A stretch of DNA of 6,343 nucleotides from Chloroflexi bacterium RBG_16_70_13. Lineage in GTDB: Bacteria; Chloroflexota; Limnocylindria; Limnocylindrales; CSP1-4. The DNA is taken from positions 6,380 to 12,722 of the forward strand of contig MGOD01000064.1 of the NCBI GenBank assembly GCA_001795245.1, in the 5' to 3' direction. The notes below the pieces were generated by a model. It saw nothing but the letters and a program-made list of their open reading frames with translations, was not told the origin of the DNA and did no database searches. Positions within the stretch are counted from its first letter, which is position 1. The number at the start of each line of letters is the position of its first letter. The translations under genes and the position numbers were made by a program. Below, piece after piece: positions 4,372-6,343 of the stretch.

Positions 4372-5906
4372 GGGACCACGATCGCCGGCATCGGGAACGC
4401 GCTCCAGATCAGCTCGCCGGTTGCATCGTCGACGATGAACGAGCCGATCCGGTTCGTCCCCGCCTCGACCGCTCGCACGTACCAGATGACGGCCCGGGCG
4501 TCGAGGTCGATGATGGCGGTCGGGTCGAGGCTCGCCAGGTCTTGCGCCTCGAGGACGGTCATCGACTGGACGGTGCCGTCCGCCGCGAGCTCCTCACGGA
4601 CGAGCCGGGCTACATCGAACAGCTGCTGGGTCACCGCAGGTTGCGGCAGCACGAACCCGGGCGGTGGCACTCGAGGCCCCAGCGGCTCACCGTCAATCCA
4701 GGCCACGCGATCGATGACAAACGTCCCGGCGCAGGCACGCTGATCGTCCACCCGGCACGACAATGCCAGCGGATCCTGGAAGTGTCCGACGAGCACGACC
4801 GGCCCCTGCGGCTCCTCGGCGGGTACGCGCGTGGTCCAAAGGGGGGCAAAGACGGGCCGGAGTCCCGTTCCGACGATGGCGCGATCCCGGTTGGCCAGCT
4901 GCGGGATATCGGCGACGAGCCTGCTGGTCGCGCAGGTACGATCGAAGAGGTTCCACGCCTTTGGGACAATCGGACAAGAGATGGTGACCGGGTCGGCCGC
5001 GTACCAGCCACCGATCGCGACCGCGATCCCGTGCAGCTCGCCGGCGTCGCGGTCCTCGAGCACCTTCTCGACGCTCCGAACGGGAATGCCGTCGACGTCG
5101 GCCGGGAAGACCGCATCGTAAGCAGCGCCGTCGACCCACGACACCTGGTCGACGACGAAACGCTCGCGGCAGCGCTCGATCCGGGACTCCGTGCAGCTCG
5201 CCCCGCGGACAACGCCAAAATGGCCGACGAACACCACCGGAGTAGGTCCCTGTCTGGGGTCCTCGGCCGCGGAGGCCAATGCCCAGCTCATGTCGATGTC
5301 CTCGAACACGGCCCTGATTGCCGGCCCCGTTGGATCCGCGAGGGTCAGAGGCTGAGGCGGAGTCCCGAACAGCCACTCGGGGTTAGCGATGAGCCACTGG
5401 TATTCGACCGTGCAGTCGCCGCCCGACGACCCGGTCCCGGTCGCGAAGCCCTGGCAGTGAATGGGCGGCGGCTGCTGGTACCAGCCGGCGACGACGATGT
5501 CGTGCTCGCCGAACGAATCGTCGAGTTGATCACGCACCTCGATCGCCTGGGGCACGGTCAGGACATCGGCGCCGAAGATCGTCGACGGGGACCCGCCGGT
5601 GGGCGTCTCGGGCGCACCGGCGGTCGCCGATTCGGCCGCATGGCTCGCCGCCGGCGACCCGGTCGGGATGCCATTCGAGGTGAGGACCACGGCGGCGATG
5701 ACGACGACGGCGGCAGCCGCGACCGCGCTGGCGCCGGACCAGCGGAGCCACCGCGGGCCGGGGTGTCCGGGCCGCGCATCTGAAGCCAGGGCTTTAGCGA
5801 CGCGATCTTCGAGGCCGCTCGGCGCGGTCACGTCGAACGCGGCTCGATAGGCCGCCGCGAGTCGCTCATCGTCCCAGAGCTCCTTGCCCGACCCGGCGCC
5901 GGTCAC
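4368..5906 (-). CDS. Probable anti-sigma / single-pass membrane sensor with duplicated Cys-rich module
   Basis: The 512-aa product starts at GTG 5906-5904, overlapping the sigma-factor stop as GTGA, with GAGGAAG (5917-5911) upstream as the SD. Residues 1-56 are a cytoplasmic segment with helical stretches (WDDERLAAAYRAAFD, LEDRVAKAL). It has no HxxxCxxC zinc anti-sigma motif, so it is not a classical ZAS domain. Residues 57-76 are one Ala/Val transmembrane helix. Residues 78-109 are a Ser/Thr/Pro/Gly linker. Outside the membrane are two copies of a module (about 114-260 and 274-406), each with GWY, VGHF and FV(V/I)D-x-V-x-W(V/I)DG and four cysteines with the same pair spacing. Residues 420-512 form a third region ending WYVRA...GSFIVDDATGELIW, faintly PepSY-like. 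Overlap with an ECF sigma gene and the membrane topology suggest it holds the sigma factor and responds to an external signal; family, ligand and mechanism are not recognised. The frame stays open upstream of 5906 but there it only shadows the sigma gene. Confidence 0.75.
   Translation of the reverse strand: MTGAGSGKELWDDERLAAAYRAAFDVTAPSGLEDRVAKALASDARPGHPGPRWLRWSGASAVAAAAVVVIAAVVLTSNGIPTGSPAASHAAESATAGAPETPTGGSPSTIFGADVLTVPQAIEVRDQLDDSFGEHDIVVAGWYQQPPPIHCQGFATGTGSSGGDCTVEYQWLIANPEWLFGTPPQPLTLADPTGPAIRAVFEDIDMSWALASAAEDPRQGPTPVVFVGHFGVVRGASCTESRIERCRERFVVDQVSWVDGAAYDAVFPADVDGIPVRSVEKVLEDRDAGELHGIAVAIGGWYAADPVTISCPIVPKAWNLFDRTCATSRLVADIPQLANRDRAIVGTGLRPVFAPLWTTRVPAEEPQGPVVLVGHFQDPLALSCRVDDQRACAGTFVIDRVAWIDGEPLGPRVPPPGFVLPQPAVTQQLFDVARLVREELAADGTVQSMTVLEAQDLASLDPTAIIDLDARAVIWYVRAVEAGTNRIGSFIVDDATGELIWSAFPMPAIVVP
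4689..5087 (-). repeat. Internal module copy 2 of the anti-sigma candidate (residues about 274-406)
   Basis: The second copy has GWY at 300-302, C311 and C325 (14 apart, as in copy 1), VGHF at 373-376, C384 and C392 (8 apart, as in copy 1) and FVIDRVAWIDG at 396-406. Between the Cys pairs it is about 13 residues shorter than copy 1 and lacks the Trp-rich VEYQWLIANPEWLFG stretch, so the ligand-facing parts may differ. Confidence 0.7.
5127..5567 (-). repeat. Internal module copy 1 of the anti-sigma candidate (residues about 114-260)
   Basis: This first copy contains GWY at 141-143, cysteines C151 and C165 (14 apart), VGHF at 227-230, cysteines C238 and C246 (8 apart) and FVVDQVSWVDG at 250-260. 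It aligns by eye with copy 2 downstream: the second half (VGHF to WVDG) is offset by exactly 146 residues at every landmark. The repeat is visible only at protein level; the DNA has diverged, suggesting an old duplication. Extracytoplasmic disulfides C151-C165 and C238-C246 are inference. Confidence 0.7.
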
Positions 5907-6343
5907 CGCTCTTCCTCGCGGGAAAGCGCCGCGTCGAGCGCCCGGCGCGCGGCAAACAGCCGCGACTTCACGGTTCCGACCGGGATCCCGAGGGTCAGTC
6001 CGATCTCGGCAAGCGAGCGACCCTCGAGGTGATGGAGGGCGAGCAGGGCTCGCTGATCGGAATCGAGGTCGGTGAGCGCGGCGGCCAGGCGTCGCCCGTC
6101 GGGCGAGACGGGCATCGTTCGGTCGGCGCCCACCTCGGCCAGCTCGGTGTTCGGGATCTCGCGAACCCGCCGCCGGCGTCGACCTCGGACGGCCATTCGG
6201 GCCGCGTTCACGACGATCCGGTGGAGCCACGCGTCGAACCGGTCGCCGTCGCGCAGCTTCGGCAGCTGCTTCCACATCGCCACGAACGTGTCCTGGGTGA
6301 TGTCGGCGGCGTCGGCCTCATCGCCGGCGATCGCGAGCGCGAG
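5903..6343 (-). CDS. ECF-type RNA polymerase sigma factor (5' end outside window)
   Basis: The frame enters at the right edge and ends with TGA at 5905-5903, giving the last 146 residues. Residues 1-59 are most of sigma-70 region 2: GDEADAADITQDTFVAMW is the ECF form of the core-binding and -10-melting helices, followed by FDAWLHRIVVNAARMAVRGRRRRR. A variable linker (60-85) leads to region 4: LAAALTDLDSDQRALLALHHLEG, then the helix-turn-helix SLAEIGLTLGIPVGTVKSRLFAARRALDAAL, which recognises -35 DNA. No region 3 and no extra C-terminal domain are present, as expected of Group 4 (ECF) sigma factors. It directs RNA polymerase to a small stress- or signal-specific regulon. The stop overlaps the start of the downstream membrane protein, the usual sigma/anti-sigma arrangement. 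Its start, its promoter and any autoregulatory motif lie beyond the window, so the ECF subgroup cannot be assigned. Confidence 0.92.
   Translation of the reverse strand, partial: LALAIAGDEADAADITQDTFVAMWKQLPKLRDGDRFDAWLHRIVVNAARMAVRGRRRRRVREIPNTELAEVGADRTMPVSPDGRRLAAALTDLDSDQRALLALHHLEGRSLAEIGLTLGIPVGTVKSRLFAARRALDAALSREEER

Noticed and set aside
4542..5783. 413-codon plus-strand frame opposite the sensor gene
   Set aside because: Composition is typical of a shadow frame (Arg, Asp, Gly, His), with no recognisable motif. The minus-strand frame has a signal-anchor, repeats and operon context.
5907..6275. Upstream extension of the anti-sigma frame (635-aa version)
   Set aside because: The added 123 residues are Arg/Pro/Ala-rich and overlap the clearly conserved sigma-factor region 4 in another frame. 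GTG 5906 with its SD and GTGA overlap is a far better start.
1..6343. CRISPR array, IS element, tRNA or rRNA gene
   Set aside because: No direct repeats with spacers, no transposase frame with terminal inverted repeats, and no tRNA-like cloverleaf or rRNA-like sequence were seen on reading either strand.

Overview
The window is very G+C-rich (third codon positions are nearly all G or C) and uses GTG starts and 4-bp GTGA stop/start overlaps throughout. This fits a high-GC soil or freshwater bacterium, most likely Chloroflexota (Limnocylindria-like) or a relative of Actinomycetota. The placement is inference from codon style and gene order; no rRNA or marker gene settles it.

Layout. (1) Positions 1-426 (+) hold the C-terminal end of a protein with a Pro/Ala/Thr linker and beta-propeller-like strands. 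(2) Positions 517-1074 (+) encode an exported protein with a C-terminal RlpA-like double-psi beta-barrel, possibly read from a leaderless GTG just after a TATCGT -10-like box. (3) Positions 1080-4357 (+) are a compact pyrimidine operon: a promoter-like box, a structured leader, a 38-codon Arg-rich upstream ORF, then pyrR, pyrB and pyrC. (4) Positions 4368-6343 (-) are a convergent pair: an ECF sigma factor (5' end outside the window) overlapping by GTGA a 512-aa single-pass membrane protein, its probable anti-sigma/sensor. The two convergent units have only 10 bp between their stop codons.

How it works together. PyrB (aspartate transcarbamoylase) and PyrC (dihydroorotase) catalyse steps 2 and 3 of de novo UMP synthesis. 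PyrR would sense UMP/UTP against PRPP and repress the operon by binding its own leader RNA. The leader carries a GC stem closed by the hexaloop CCGTGA, which fits the remembered PyrR loop consensus CNGNGA. It lies directly against a strong purine-rich Shine-Dalgarno. That SD serves not pyrR itself but a short ORF whose TGA overlaps the pyrR GTG. This suggests PyrR-controlled translational repression passed to pyrR by translational coupling.

The most notable points are this leader architecture and the sensor part of the anti-sigma candidate, which contains two tandem copies of a roughly 140-residue module with four cysteines at matching spacing (14 apart, then 8 apart).
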